Shown here piece after piece: positions 50,216 to 59,834 of a DNA stretch of 64,000 nt. Source of the stretch: Pseudomonas ekonensis (GTDB lineage Bacteria > Pseudomonadota > Gammaproteobacteria > Pseudomonadales > Pseudomonadaceae); NCBI RefSeq assembly GCF_019145435.1, contig NZ_JAHSTS010000001.1, forward strand, positions 882,001 through 946,000. Reading direction: 5' to 3'. Below the pieces are notes generated by a model that made no database searches, was not told the DNA's origin, and saw only the letters and a list, made by a program, of their open reading frames with translations. Both the position numbers and the translations under genes were made by a program. The first letter of the stretch is position 1; each line of letters opens with the position of its first letter.

Positions 50216-50292
50216 GTCCCAGTAGCTCAATTGGATAGAGCATCCCCCTCCTAAGGGGAAGGTTGGCAGTTCGAACCTGCCCTGGGACACCA
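50216..50292 (+). tRNA. tRNA-Arg (CCU)
   Basis: A 77-base cloverleaf with GTCCCAG/CTGGGAC acceptor stem, anticodon CCT in CTCCTAA, AGTTCGAACCT T arm and encoded CCA. The 280 bp to its left hold no recognised gene. Confidence 0.97.
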
Positions 50293-50299
50293 TCCTTTC

Positions 50300-50336
50300 G
50301 AAAGCCCCGCGCAGAGCGATCTGGCGGGGCTTTTTC
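50300..50336. terminator. Terminator after tRNA-Arg (CCU)
   Basis: AAAGCCCCGC and GCGGGGCTTTTT pair around a 15-base loop. An A run on the left lets it also terminate the leftward LprI-domain gene, which ends 19 bases away. Confidence 0.85.
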
Positions 50337-50354
50337 ATGATGTTTCGCCGCCCC

Positions 50355-51743
50355 TCAAAAAAGCCCGATCCCTTCTTCGGCCTTGCCGATCGTGGCATCG
50401 ACCTGGGTGGCTCGGCGCCGGCCATTGACCGAGTAACTGCGCTCCTGACCTTCAACCCCGGGTTTGCGCAGTGTGAGCAGTGCGGGCAATCCATCCTTTT
50501 CGCTGTAGCTGCCGAACCAGTTGTTCAGCCTGGCGATGAAGCACTCGTTGCCGATGGTCACCGGCATGTCCGTGACCGATTCGATGGCGTAGTAGCCCGC
50601 GCCGTAGCTGTAGTAGTCATCGTCGCCTTGCCCGGATGCAGGAATGGGGCAGAGGGGATCCGTGCCCTGCTTGAGCTGTTGGGGGTTGCCGGCGTTCGAT
50701 TGGGTCAGGGCTTCGGTGAGCGCCGCTTGCAGGCCCGGCTCCAGCGTGTAGCTGGAGTTGTTGTTGTCTTCGGCGTACTGGGTGGCGGGTACGGTCAGTC
50801 GGTATTCGTAACGGACCGTCACGGTGGGGATCTGGCTGTTGATTTTCAGCGGGTTGAGCAGATAGAGCCGGTCGGTGCCGTAGGAGCCGTTGAAGTAGGT
50901 GACGTACATTCTTCCGTGAGATTCGATCCAGCCAACCGATTGGTTTGCACCGCGATCACTGGTCGATAACGAGTAGCGGCCATTGATCGCCTCAGGATCG
51001 TAAGGGGCCTTTCGTCGTGTGAACCGTGCTCCGTTGCGATGGAGCGTTTCATAGCTGTTGACCAGGCCGGTGCCGCCGGAATAGGTGGAGACGAACAGAT
51101 CCCTCTGACCATCGCCGTCCAGATCGATCAAGGTGTAAGTGGCTTGACCTTGCTCCGCATCCGAATCAAGGCCGGAGGCGTTCAGGGCTTTCCATTCATC
51201 CGGCGAGACCCCCTCGGGCCGGGTCTTGGGGAAGGTCGTTTGATCGTAGGCGTTGTCTTTGCTCGGATCGCCGGAGAACGAGCTTTCGTTTCTTTTGCTC
51301 GTGAGCGTGCCCAGTGCCCGTTCCAGCGCAAACTCCGGGTTGTCGTCGATCATCTTGAGAATGCGTTGGCGCAGGTCTTCCATGACCTCCCGGTCGATGT
51401 CGTCGGGCTTGTAGGCGACGGCCTCGATCCACTGCGCGTGCAAGGTCTGCAAGCGATCCTGGTACTGTTGGTGCAGGCAAGCGATGTCGTCGGCGCAGCC
51501 GTCACGGGTCTTCAGCCATTGGCGCTGGCCCGACTTCAGTTCGGCCTGCGCCTGCGGAGCGGCCTTCATCAGTTTGCGGTAGGTCGAGCCCATCTCCGCA
51601 TCCAGCCCATACAGCGGCTTGTCCGCGCAAACGGCGTGTTCCACGACACTTTGCGCCTTCTCGCAATCCATGCCGTTCGCCCAAGCGGTCTGGGCGAACA
51701 GCAACGCACACGCCGGCACAACACAGCTTCCTTTGATGAACAC
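50355..51743 (-). CDS. LprI-type (DUF1311) lysozyme-inhibitor-domain secreted protein
   Basis: About 462 residues from GTG 51743 (AAGGGATTGATC upstream); an in-frame TTG at 51800 is less likely. A signal peptide ends at QTAWA/N. Residues 25-110 form the LprI/DUF1311 domain with its cysteine pattern (MDCEKAQSVVEHAVCADKPLYGLD, DGCADDIACLHQQYQDRL). The large remainder contains an FG-GAP-like calcium loop (LIDLDGDGQRDLFVSTYSGG) and a C-terminal region unknown to me. A periplasmic location is likely; lysozyme inhibition is only suggested by the first domain. Confidence 0.8.
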   Translation of the reverse strand: MFIKGSCVVPACALLFAQTAWANGMDCEKAQSVVEHAVCADKPLYGLDAEMGSTYRKLMKAAPQAQAELKSGQRQWLKTRDGCADDIACLHQQYQDRLQTLHAQWIEAVAYKPDDIDREVMEDLRQRILKMIDDNPEFALERALGTLTSKRNESSFSGDPSKDNAYDQTTFPKTRPEGVSPDEWKALNASGLDSDAEQGQATYTLIDLDGDGQRDLFVSTYSGGTGLVNSYETLHRNGARFTRRKAPYDPEAINGRYSLSTSDRGANQSVGWIESHGRMYVTYFNGSYGTDRLYLLNPLKINSQIPTVTVRYEYRLTVPATQYAEDNNNSSYTLEPGLQAALTEALTQSNAGNPQQLKQGTDPLCPIPASGQGDDDYYSYGAGYYAIESVTDMPVTIGNECFIARLNNWFGSYSEKDGLPALLTLRKPGVEGQERSYSVNGRRRATQVDATIGKAEEGIGLF

Positions 51744-51964
51744 GATCAATCCCTTGCGGTTGGATGAAAAGAACAGCCGCGAAGGGTAATCCCGCCGCAA
51801 GGAATCTTGAAGCCCGGCTTCAAGAGAACCGCTGATCCGGCCGATAACCCTTGGGGTGACTGCGGGGTCGCGCGAAATCGCTTGATAGCATTTGGCCTGC
51901 CGCTATCATCTGCGCGCCCGCGCAAAGTCTCGGTCCGTCCTCTTCAATTGCCTGGAAATCCTCG

Positions 51965-53569
51965 ATGTCGTCGTATCACCAAAAGAGTTTTCTGATCGTC
52001 GATGATTTTTCGGATTACCGCAGTTCTGTGCGTTCGATGCTGCGCGAGCTCGGGGTCAAGGACGTGGACACCGCCGACAGCGGCGAGCAGGCGCTGAAGA
52101 TGTGTTCGCAGAAGTCCTACGATTTCATCCTTCAGGACTTCCACCTGGGGGACGGCAAGAAGAACGGTCAGCAGGTGCTGGAAGACCTGATGATGGAAAA
52201 GCTGATCAGCCACGAGGCGGTGTTCGTGATGGTCACCGCCGAGACCAGCCAGGCGATGGTGCTCAGTGCCCTGGAGCACGAGCCCGATGCCTACCTGACC
52301 AAGCCGTTCAACCGCATCGGCCTGGCCCAGCGCCTGGAGCGCCTGGAGCAGCGCAAGACCCTGCTCAAACCGATTCTGCAGGCCCTGGACCGCGGCAAGC
52401 CGGTCGAGGTGCTCAACGCCTGCATCGCCCTGTGCAAGCAGGACATCCGCTATTCGCCGCTGTGCCTGCGCTACCGCGCCGATGCGTTGCGCGACATGAA
52501 CCAGAACGAAGCGCTGGAGCGCCTGTACGACAGCATCCTGGCCGACCGGCCGTTGCCGTGGGCGTTCGCCGGGCTGGGCCAGTTGCTGTTCAAGCGCGGC
52601 CAGATCGCCCAGGCCAAGGGCGTCTACGAAAAGGCCCTGAAGGTGTTCCCGATGATGCCGGCGCTGTACGACGGCATGGCCGAGGTGCTGGTGGCCGAGG
52701 GCGACAGCAAGGGCGCGCAGAAGGTGCTCGAAGAGGCGATTCGCCTGTCGCCGCTGGCGGTGCGCCGGCAGGCGCTGCTGGGCAAGCTGGCGATGGCCAA
52801 CGAAGATTTCGACACCGCCTCCCGCGCCTACCGCCAAGCGGTGCACCAGGGCGCTCAGTCGCGCTTCAAGGATCCGGAAAGCAACCTCGGTCTGGCCCAT
52901 GCGCTGATCAGCAAGGGCAGCGAGAAGGGGCTGGACACCCGCACCCGGCTGGAGATCAATACCACCCTCAGTGCCGTGGCCAAGGAAAATCCGTCCGACC
53001 CGGGCCTGCAGATCCGTGCGCGGCTGATGAAGGCCACCAGCCTGTTGCTCAACGATGCCGAAACCGCCGAGAAGCTCACCGAGCAGGCGTTGCTGCGCCT
53101 GGACGGCATGGAGCAGTTCATGAGCCCGGAAGCGGCGCTGCTGGTGGCCAAGCAGTTGCAGATGCTGGGCCAGACCGAGGCGGGCACCTCGATGCTCAAG
53201 AGCTGCGCGGAAATCTACGGCGACGATCCGACGGTGATGAAAGACATCGCCAAACTGACCGACGACCCCGCTATCCTCAGTTCCAGCAACGCCGCCGCCG
53301 AGCTCAACCGTCAGGGCGTGCGGGTATACAAGACCGGCAACCTGGCCGAAGCCCGCGAGGTGTTCCGCCGGGCGCTGAAGATGCAACCGAAGAACATCAG
53401 CATCGCGCTGAACATGGCGCAGTCGCTGCTGCACGGCACCGACACCAAAGTGCCGTCGGCGGAGCTGGAAGAATGTCGGGCCTGCCTGAAAACGGTCGGC
53501 CTGATGCCCGACACCGATGCGCGTTACCCGCGCTACCAGAAGCTGAAAAGCAAGGCGTTTGGCGAATGA
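51965..53569 (+). CDS. Response regulator with TPR repeats
   Basis: 534 residues. Residues 8-125 are a CheY-like receiver: acidic pair DD at 13-14, phospho-acceptor D58 in FILQDFHLG, Thr in MVTAETS, and Lys in YLTKPF. The remaining 400 residues are TPR helices (PWAFAGLGQLLFKRGQIAQAKGVYEKALKVFP; GVRVYKTGNLAEAREVFRRALKMQPKNISIAL). There is no DNA-binding or enzymatic output domain, so signalling should be by protein contact. Its TGA overlaps the next gene's ATG (ATGA at 53566-53569). Confidence 0.9.
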   Translation: MSSYHQKSFLIVDDFSDYRSSVRSMLRELGVKDVDTADSGEQALKMCSQKSYDFILQDFHLGDGKKNGQQVLEDLMMEKLISHEAVFVMVTAETSQAMVLSALEHEPDAYLTKPFNRIGLAQRLERLEQRKTLLKPILQALDRGKPVEVLNACIALCKQDIRYSPLCLRYRADALRDMNQNEALERLYDSILADRPLPWAFAGLGQLLFKRGQIAQAKGVYEKALKVFPMMPALYDGMAEVLVAEGDSKGAQKVLEEAIRLSPLAVRRQALLGKLAMANEDFDTASRAYRQAVHQGAQSRFKDPESNLGLAHALISKGSEKGLDTRTRLEINTTLSAVAKENPSDPGLQIRARLMKATSLLLNDAETAEKLTEQALLRLDGMEQFMSPEAALLVAKQLQMLGQTEAGTSMLKSCAEIYGDDPTVMKDIAKLTDDPAILSSSNAAAELNRQGVRVYKTGNLAEAREVFRRALKMQPKNISIALNMAQSLLHGTDTKVPSAELEECRACLKTVGLMPDTDARYPRYQKLKSKAFGE

Positions 53570-54258
53570 ACCGAGACGAGCAGGCACTGGATTTCTCCAC
53601 GGTGATCGCATCCACCGTGCACGACATGAAGAACTCACTGGCGATGCTGACCCAGGCCCACAGCCAATGGCTGGCGCGGCTGCCCGAGGCGCAGCGCCAG
53701 GGGCCGGAGCAGGGGGTGATCGACTTCGAGTTCGCGCACCTCAACGGCATGCTGGTGCAGCTGCTGGCGCTGTACAAGCTGGGCGTCAACCAGATGCCGC
53801 TGCAGCCGGCCTACCACGAGCTGGACGACTTCATCGAAGCGCAACTGGCCGCGCACCAGGAGGTGTTCGCCAGTCGCGGGATCGTGGTCACGTACGAGGT
53901 CGATCCCCTGAGCCCGCTGGGCTTCTTCGACCGTGAGCTGGTCGCCTCGGTGCTGGGCAACATCATCAACAACGCGATCCGTTACGCCCGCGAGTCGCTG
54001 CTGATCACCGTCAGCGACGAAGCCGGGCAACTGGTGCTGAGCGTCAACGACGACGGCGCCGGCTACCCGGCCGAGATGCTCGAGCGCCAGGCCGACTATG
54101 TGCAGGGCATCAACCACAGCAGCGGCAGCACCGGCCTGGGCCTGTACTTCGCCGGGCGCATCGCCGCGCTGCATCAGCGCAACGGTGTCGAGGGGCGTAC
54201 CGAGATCCGCAACGGCGGTCCGTTGGGCGGTGGGGTGTTCAGTCTCTATTTGCCGTGA
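53566..54258 (+). CDS. Short soluble sensor histidine kinase
   Basis: 230 residues with no membrane segment and no sensor domain. H-box VHDMKNS places the phospho-histidine near residue 19. N-box NIINNAIRYA, G1 NDDGAGYP and G2 GSTGLGLYFAG of the HATPase domain are intact, so it should be active. The DHp helix is short and diverged. Translation is coupled to the TPR response regulator by a four-base overlap, so the two are probably cognate. The regulator may itself bring the sensory input to the kinase. Confidence 0.88.
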   Translation: MNRDEQALDFSTVIASTVHDMKNSLAMLTQAHSQWLARLPEAQRQGPEQGVIDFEFAHLNGMLVQLLALYKLGVNQMPLQPAYHELDDFIEAQLAAHQEVFASRGIVVTYEVDPLSPLGFFDRELVASVLGNIINNAIRYARESLLITVSDEAGQLVLSVNDDGAGYPAEMLERQADYVQGINHSSGSTGLGLYFAGRIAALHQRNGVEGRTEIRNGGPLGGGVFSLYLP

Positions 54259-54387
54259 AGCCCCGGCTTTTCAGGTGTTCTGCGGGTTGTTCGGCTTTTT
54301 GTTGGCGACTGCTTGATATTCCGAACAGCCGAAGCCTATTTTGTACGGGTCGCCGTTCGCGGCTCGCACAATAACAAGGATTGCGTC

Positions 54388-55731
54388 ATGACAACCGATG
54401 GCCAGCGTTCACTCGCGCAGCGATTGACGGGCATTGATGAGATTGAATGTGTCACGCCGGATTTGAACGGCGTGCCACGGGGCAAGGTGATGACCGCCGA
54501 GGGCTTCCTCGAAGGGCGGCGTCTGCAGTTGGCCCGGGGGGTGCTGCTGCAGTGCATCATGGGCGGCTATCCGCCGGCGCGGTTCTACGGCAGCGACGAC
54601 GGCGACCTGGCGCTGGTGGCCGACCCTGCGCAGATCCATCGCCTGCCGTGGAGCGAGCAGCCCCGGGCGCTGGCGATCTGCGACGCGGACGAGCTGACCG
54701 GCGAAAGCTCCAGCCTCTCCACCCGCGGCCAGCTCAAGGCGGTCATCGCCCGTTACGCGGCCCGCGGCCTGGCGCCGGTGGTGGCGACCGAGCTTGAGTT
54801 CTTTGTCTTTGCGCCGAACACCGATCCGACCCAGCCGTTCCAGCCGCCGCTGGGCCTGGACGGGCGCCGCGAGGACGGCCATTCGGCGTTCAGCGTCAGT
54901 TCCAACAACGGCCTGCGGCCGTTCTTCAGCGACGTCTATAAATGCATGGCGGCCCTGGGCCTGCCGCGTGACACCTTCATGCATGAAATGGGCGTCAGCC
55001 AGTTCGAGATCAACCTGCTGCACGGCGATCCGCTGCTGCTGGCCGACCAGACGTTCCTGTTCAAGCACCTGCTCAAGGAAGTCGCGCTCAAGCACGGCCT
55101 GACCGTGGTGTGCATGGCCAAGCCGCTGGCGCACACGCCGGGCAGTTCGATGCACATTCACCAGAGCATCGTCGAAACCGGCAGCGGCAAGAACGTGTTC
55201 AGCGACGAGGCCGGGCAGCCGACCGCGATGTTCCGCCATTTCATCGGCGGGCAGCAGGCGGGCCTGGCCGACTTCACCGCGCTGTTCGCGCCGAACGTCA
55301 ATTCGTACCAGCGCCTGTGCCATCCCTATGCTTCGCCGAACAACGCCTGCTGGTCCCACGACAACCGTGCGGCGGGCCTGCGCATTCCGGCCAGTTCGCC
55401 GGTCGCCCGCCGGGTCGAGAACCGCTTGCCCGGCGCCGACGCCAACCCGTACCTGGCGATCGCCGCCAGCCTGGCCGCCGGTCTGCACGGCATCGAGCAT
55501 GAGCTTGAGCCGACCGCGCCGATCCAGGGTGAGTTCGAGGTGCCGGACAATCTTTCGCTGCCGTGTACCTTGCACGCGGCGCTGGAGCGTCTGAAGCGTA
55601 GCCAGTTGGCCCGGGAACTGTTCGGCAAGGAGTTCATCGAAGGCTACATCGCTTCGAAGAGCATGGAGTTGACCAGTTTCCTCGATGAAATCACTCCCTG
55701 GGAACGGCGCGTTCTAGCTGCCCAGGCCTGA
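54388..55731 (+). CDS. Glutamine synthetase family protein (gamma-glutamylpolyamine synthetase-like)
   Basis: 447 residues from ATG 54388 (AAGGA upstream). ATELEFFVFAP and HEMGVSQFEINLLHGDPL carry metal-ligand glutamates, PLAHTPGSSMHIHQSI the ATP/metal loop, and NRAAGLRIPASSPVARRVENRLPGADANPYLAIAASLAAG the C-terminal signature. The adenylylation tyrosine loop of true GlnA is missing. It resembles the Pseudomonas PauA/Spu enzymes that glutamylate putrescine or spermidine. The exact amine cannot be told from sequence alone. Confidence 0.85.
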   Translation: MTTDGQRSLAQRLTGIDEIECVTPDLNGVPRGKVMTAEGFLEGRRLQLARGVLLQCIMGGYPPARFYGSDDGDLALVADPAQIHRLPWSEQPRALAICDADELTGESSSLSTRGQLKAVIARYAARGLAPVVATELEFFVFAPNTDPTQPFQPPLGLDGRREDGHSAFSVSSNNGLRPFFSDVYKCMAALGLPRDTFMHEMGVSQFEINLLHGDPLLLADQTFLFKHLLKEVALKHGLTVVCMAKPLAHTPGSSMHIHQSIVETGSGKNVFSDEAGQPTAMFRHFIGGQQAGLADFTALFAPNVNSYQRLCHPYASPNNACWSHDNRAAGLRIPASSPVARRVENRLPGADANPYLAIAASLAAGLHGIEHELEPTAPIQGEFEVPDNLSLPCTLHAALERLKRSQLARELFGKEFIEGYIASKSMELTSFLDEITPWERRVLAAQA

Positions 55732-55800
55732 CGAACCGCCGCCGTCGGGCTATCGTTCGGATAGCCCGACACTTACCGCAAGGAGCCGCTCGGAACGCCG

Positions 55801-57150
55801 ATGCGCCAAATCTGGAAATCCTTTCGAGCGCTGTATTTCGCCTCGCTGATGATGCTGATCGGTTCGGGCCTCCTTTCCACTTATCTGGCTCTGCGCCTGG
55901 CGGCCGATCACGTCGACGGACTGTGGGTCGGTGCGTTGATGGCGGCCAACTATTTCGGCCTGGTGCTGGGCGGCAAGATCGGCCACCGGCTGATCGCCCG
56001 GGTCGGGCATATCCGCGCCTATTCCGCGTGCGCCGGGATCGTCGGCGCGGCGGTGCTGGGCCACGGCCTGGTGGACTGGCTGCCGGCGTGGCTGGTGCTG
56101 CGGACCATCGTCGGCCTCGGCATGATGTGCCAGTACATGGTCATCGAGAGCTGGCTCAACGAGCAGGCCGACGCCAACCAGCGTGGCCTGGTGTTCAGCG
56201 GCTACATGATCGCCTCGTACCTGGGGCTGGTGCTGGGCCAACTGATCCTGGTGATGCACCCCGGCCTGGGGCCGGAGCTGCTGATGCTGGTGGCGCTGTG
56301 CTTTGCCCTGTGCCTGGTGCCGGTGGCCCTGACCCGGCGGATTCACCCGGCCCCGCTGCACCCGGCGCCGATGGAGCCGCGCTTCTTCATCAAGCGCGTG
56401 CCGCAGTCGCTGAGCACGGTGCTGGGGGCGGGGCTGATCATCGGTTCGTTCTACGGCCTGGCGCCGCTGTATGCCTCGCAGCAGGGGCTGTCCACCGAGC
56501 AGGTCGGTCTGTTCATGGGTAGCTGCATCTTCGCCGGGCTGCTGGTGCAGTGGCCGTTGGGCTGGCTGTCGGACCGTTACGACCGGGCGCTGCTGATCCG
56601 CAGTTTTGCTTTGGTGCTGGCGGTGGCCGCGTTGCCGTTGGCGATCCTGCCGCAGGTGCCTTTGGAGGTGCTGTTCGCCGTCGGGTTCCTGTGTTCGCTG
56701 GTGCAGTTCTGCCTGTACCCGCTGGCGGTGGCGTTTTCCAACGACCATGTCGAGAGCGAGCGGCGGGTGTCGCTGACGGCGATGCTGCTGGTGACCTACG
56801 GCGTGGGCGCTAGCATCGGTCCGCTGGTGGCCGGCGTGCTGATGAAGCTGTTCGGCAGCCAGAGCCTGTATGCGTTCTTCACGTTCTTTGCGCTGGTGCT
56901 GGTGTGGCGGATCCGGCCGAAGGCCGTGACCAACCTGCATCAGGTCGACGACGCGCCGCTGCATCACGTGGCGATGCCCGACAGCATGTCCAGCTCGCCG
57001 CTGGTGGCGGCCCTTGACCCGCGCGTGGACGAGCAGGTGGTGCAGGAACAGATGCACAGTTCGGTCAACCCGGAGCCTGCGGCGGATGCCGATCCGGCAG
57101 CGGCGGGGGATGTGTCTGCCGAAGCGGACGCCGAGCCTGCCAAGCCCTGA
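55801..57150 (+). CDS. MFS transporter
   Basis: 449 residues with twelve predicted transmembrane helices. The A-loop between helices 2 and 3 reads GGKIGHRLIARVGHIRAYS, and the matching segment before helix 8-9 is GWLSDRYDRALLIRSFA. A 60-residue Asp/Pro/Ala-rich cytosolic tail follows (PAADADPAAAGDVSAEADAEPAKP). It resembles the YcaD/YfkF-like group of unknown substrate. It follows the glutamine-synthetase-like gene by 69 bp, so they may share a transcript. Confidence 0.85.
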   Translation: MRQIWKSFRALYFASLMMLIGSGLLSTYLALRLAADHVDGLWVGALMAANYFGLVLGGKIGHRLIARVGHIRAYSACAGIVGAAVLGHGLVDWLPAWLVLRTIVGLGMMCQYMVIESWLNEQADANQRGLVFSGYMIASYLGLVLGQLILVMHPGLGPELLMLVALCFALCLVPVALTRRIHPAPLHPAPMEPRFFIKRVPQSLSTVLGAGLIIGSFYGLAPLYASQQGLSTEQVGLFMGSCIFAGLLVQWPLGWLSDRYDRALLIRSFALVLAVAALPLAILPQVPLEVLFAVGFLCSLVQFCLYPLAVAFSNDHVESERRVSLTAMLLVTYGVGASIGPLVAGVLMKLFGSQSLYAFFTFFALVLVWRIRPKAVTNLHQVDDAPLHHVAMPDSMSSSPLVAALDPRVDEQVVQEQMHSSVNPEPAADADPAAAGDVSAEADAEPAKP

Positions 57151-57175
57151 CCGGCCTTGCCGGTTGCCGTAACGA

Positions 57176-57213
57176 AAAACGGGCAGTCACCGCAAAGTGA
57201 CTGCCCGTTTTTC
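57176..57213. terminator. Bidirectional terminator MFS gene / flgZ
   Basis: AAAAACGGGCAGTCAC and GTGACTGCCCGTTTTT pair perfectly around CGCAAA. It separates the convergent MFS and flgZ genes. Confidence 0.93.
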
Positions 57214-57231
57214 ATGGCGCTGGCCTGACGG

Positions 57232-57978
57232 TCAGAAGTCGTCCTTGTCGAAGCGACGGGCCTCGCGCTGCAGTTGGTAGACGAAGCGCTCGACGTTGCG
57301 TGCCACCGGGCCGCTGATGTTGTGAAAGCGCAGGCCGGCGAAGGTCATGTTGAGCTTTTCTTCGAAATGCAGGTAGCGCAGTTCGACCGAGGTCGACTGG
57401 TTGCCGAACAGCGGGGTGGCGATCAGGCGGTCGTAGACCTGGCCCAGTTGCAGGCGCCCGGTGATGTCGCCTTCGAAACGCAGCTTGCAGCCGGTGGCGG
57501 AAATGTCGAGCAGTTTGCCGGCGATCGGCGACTTGAGCTTTTCGCCGCCCAGTTCGACATTGACCAGGTCGGTCAGCTTCAGGGCTGCGCGAAAAGCGTT
57601 GCGGCGCTGGTGGTAGACCACTTCGGTCGGCATGGCGCCGCTGTAGAAACGGTCGCCTGCGGATTCTTCGATGGTCAGCGGGGTGCTGCATTCCCAGGCG
57701 ATGCGCACGCCCTCGTGGAAGCCTTCGACCTTGAACGGCTCGCCGGCCTGGAGGAAGCGCTCGCCGTCGCGCGGGATCATTTCGTCCAGGGCGATGGTGC
57801 CGCTGTCACGGTCGACCTTGATCAGGTAGCTCTGAAAGCGCTGGCTGCGCTCGTGGAACGTAATGATCAAAGGGTCGTGGCTTTCTTGCAGCTGGCGCAG
57901 GTTGCTGGAGATCTCCAAGGGCGTGGTGAGCACCTTGGGTGGCTGCGGAGCATCATCCGCGCTGAGGGCATTGGACAC
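57232..57978 (-). CDS. flgZ: PilZ-domain flagellar brake protein
   Basis: 248 residues, YcgR type. N-terminal YcgR domain ([35 protein letters not shown]), then PilZ with both cyclic-di-GMP motifs: RRNAFR (RxxxR) near residue 127 and DISATGCKL (D-x-S-x-x-G) near 160. It binds c-di-GMP and slows the flagellar motor. Its place directly after flgMN is the Pseudomonas FlgZ arrangement. Confidence 0.93.
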   Translation of the reverse strand: MSNALSADDAPQPPKVLTTPLEISSNLRQLQESHDPLIITFHERSQRFQSYLIKVDRDSGTIALDEMIPRDGERFLQAGEPFKVEGFHEGVRIAWECSTPLTIEESAGDRFYSGAMPTEVVYHQRRNAFRAALKLTDLVNVELGGEKLKSPIAGKLLDISATGCKLRFEGDITGRLQLGQVYDRLIATPLFGNQSTSVELRYLHFEEKLNMTFAGLRFHNISGPVARNVERFVYQLQREARRFDKDDF

Positions 57979-58070
57979 GTTGAATCAATCTCCAGACAAA
58001 ATTTGACTACGGCTAGCCAGCATTTTGCCAGCATGTTTCACGTGTTGATAGGGCGCCGGCACGGAAGGGC

Positions 58071-58538
58071 TCACGCCTGGCTGAGCGCGCGTGGTTTCTG
58101 CAGGTTCGCGAAGGCGCCGCTGGCATCGTAGAGCGCGGGAGGCTCACCGCCGGTGAGGATCTTCAGTTGGTTGGCCGTGGCGGCCTGCTGGATCCGGATC
58201 GACTGGCCGTTCTTGAGGTTGGCGGCATGGCACTGGGCGATCAGGTCGGTCAGCACGTCGCTCTGGGACAGCAGCCGGTCGCCGACGCTCGATTGGCTGG
58301 CCAGTTGCTCAAGGCCTTGGCGGTCAGCGGGCAGGTTGAGGCTGGCGAGGATCTCGCTGCGCTTGCGGCCATGCTGCTCGAGCAGAATGATCAACGCCTG
58401 CTTGCTCGCCAGAATCTCTTCCAGCAGCGGCATGTCGCGACCGTGCAGGGCGAGGTACTCGCTTTGCAGCAACTCCAGCAATTGTTGAGCTGGAGCAAAG
58501 TCGTCGATGATCAGTTGCAATAAAGTTGTGTCGTGCAT
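58071..58538 (-). CDS. flgN: Flagellar export chaperone FlgN
   Basis: 155 residues, almost entirely helical: LLQLIIDDFAPAQQLLELLQSEYLALHGRDMPLLEEILASKQALI is the typical first half, and DLIAQCHAANLKNGQSIRIQQAATANQLKILTG the conserved second half. It escorts the hook-filament junction proteins FlgK and FlgL to the export gate. It lies 48 bp after flgM. Confidence 0.93.
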   Translation of the reverse strand: MHDTTLLQLIIDDFAPAQQLLELLQSEYLALHGRDMPLLEEILASKQALIILLEQHGRKRSEILASLNLPADRQGLEQLASQSSVGDRLLSQSDVLTDLIAQCHAANLKNGQSIRIQQAATANQLKILTGGEPPALYDASGAFANLQKPRALSQA

Positions 58539-58586
58539 GGCTGGCCTTGGGTTTTAAGCGTCCAAAAGCCTGGCGCAGACCGGGGC

Positions 58587-58913
58587 CTAGCGCTGGGCTT
58601 CGAAGTTGAGCAGTTTGCTGGCTACACGGTTGCTGTCGACCTTGTAGCTGCCATCGGCGATCGCTGCCTTCAACTCGGCCACACGGCCTTTGTCGACGAC
58701 AGGCTGGTCGCGCAGCTTGTCAGTGATCTTCTGCAACTGTTGAGCCTCATTGCTGAGGTGTACCGATTCCCCGCTTTTTGCGGCAGTGGCCTGTTCGGCC
58801 GGGGCGTTCAGCGGTGCGGAAGCGCCGGTTTCGGCGGTTTCCTTGGGTGCGCTGGTACGTGTGCCGCCCGTAAGTGACGAGGAGCTGTTCAAACGGCTGA
58901 AATCGATGACCAT
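58587..58913 (-). CDS. flgM: Anti-sigma-28 factor FlgM
   Basis: 108 residues. MVIDFSRLN at the N terminus, a disordered Ala/Thr-rich middle, and the sigma-binding C-terminal helices ([55 protein letters not shown]). It holds FliA inactive until exported through the finished hook. A FliA-type promoter lies 36 bases upstream, in addition to readthrough from flgA. Confidence 0.95.
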   Translation of the reverse strand: MVIDFSRLNSSSSLTGGTRTSAPKETAETGASAPLNAPAEQATAAKSGESVHLSNEAQQLQKITDKLRDQPVVDKGRVAELKAAIADGSYKVDSNRVASKLLNFEAQR

Positions 58914-58948
58914 GTTAAAAACCTCTGGGAATTTGGACGCTTGCCATG

Positions 58949-58975
58949 TTCTCGGCCATCCCCTGGAAAACTTTA
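58949..58975 (-). promoter_or_regulatory. FliA (sigma-28) promoter of flgM
   Basis: Read leftward: TAAAGTTT-N11-GCCGAGAA. The -35 and the spacing match the enterobacterial TAAAGTTT-N11-GCCGATAA consensus exactly, and the -10 has one mismatch. It ends 35 bases before the flgM start. Confidence 0.85.
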
Positions 58976-59061
58976 GGCCCTTTTGTCAATGAGCCTGCAA
59001 GCGCCGGCGCGTCTGTCGCTGCGGCACAGTTTAGGGAAGGGCTGCGGTCTGCGCCAGTTTT

Positions 59062-59823
59062 CTACATCGCCACTTCCACTTGGCCGGGCGCGATGACCTG
59101 CGCCTTGATGACCCGCTGGGAATTGAGGTTTTTCACCCGGATCTGTTCCTTGAGCCCGCCGTTGGACAGGGCTTCGCCCGGCATGCGCACGGCCAGCGTG
59201 CCGCTGCGGGCGGTGATGACCACCTGATCGCCTTTGCGCACGACTTCCGCCTGCTCCAGGTGCACCAGGGTGATCACCTGATCGGCGACCGTTGGTCGGG
59301 TCAATTTCTGTCCGATCGCCTGATCCACCGACGTCAGGAAACCCTGGTTGATCTGACTCACGTCGCGCTCGCGCAAGGTCACGTCCTGGGGTTCGATGAT
59401 CCCGGCGCGCTTGAGGGGGCGGGTGGTGGTCACGATCTCGCGAAACAGGCGGACTTGAGCGGGCACGAACACCGTCCAGGGGGATGCGCCTTCGCAGCGC
59501 ACCTTGACCGTCACCCGTCCCAGCGGACGTGCCGGGCTCTCCAGGGAGGCTGTCAATTCCTTGTCGCACATAGGCATGCGCATGCGCGGGTCGAGCTGGT
59601 TGACTTCGATTTCGTAGCGGCCTTCCGTTTGACTGGTGGCCAGATAGTCTTCTACGGTGAATTCAAGAAAGCCTTGAGTGACGCCGATAAGCATGTCAGG
59701 CAAGGTAACCGCATCAGCAACGGCAGGGCTGCCAGCGAAAAAGAAGCAAACGGCCGACGCCGCGCAAAGCCATCTGCGGATCGGGGATGCCGGGCGTCGA
59801 AAAAATGTCGTTTGAGTGTTCAT
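59062..59823 (-). CDS. flgA: Flagellar P-ring assembly chaperone FlgA
   Basis: 253 residues from ATG 59823. An unusually long basic N terminus precedes the signal peptide (WLCAASAVCFFFAGSPAVA/D). The SAF-like region (ITTTRPLKRAGIIEPQDVTLRERDVS) and C-terminal domain (VVRKGDQVVITARSGTLAVRMPGEALSNGGLKEQIRVKNLNSQRVI) match FlgA. It helps assemble the FlgI P ring in the periplasm. An RpoN-type promoter lies so close that its start would be at or beside the ATG. Confidence 0.93.
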   Translation of the reverse strand: MNTQTTFFRRPASPIRRWLCAASAVCFFFAGSPAVADAVTLPDMLIGVTQGFLEFTVEDYLATSQTEGRYEIEVNQLDPRMRMPMCDKELTASLESPARPLGRVTVKVRCEGASPWTVFVPAQVRLFREIVTTTRPLKRAGIIEPQDVTLRERDVSQINQGFLTSVDQAIGQKLTRPTVADQVITLVHLEQAEVVRKGDQVVITARSGTLAVRMPGEALSNGGLKEQIRVKNLNSQRVIKAQVIAPGQVEVAM

Positions 59824-59834
59824 ACGGGTTAAAA

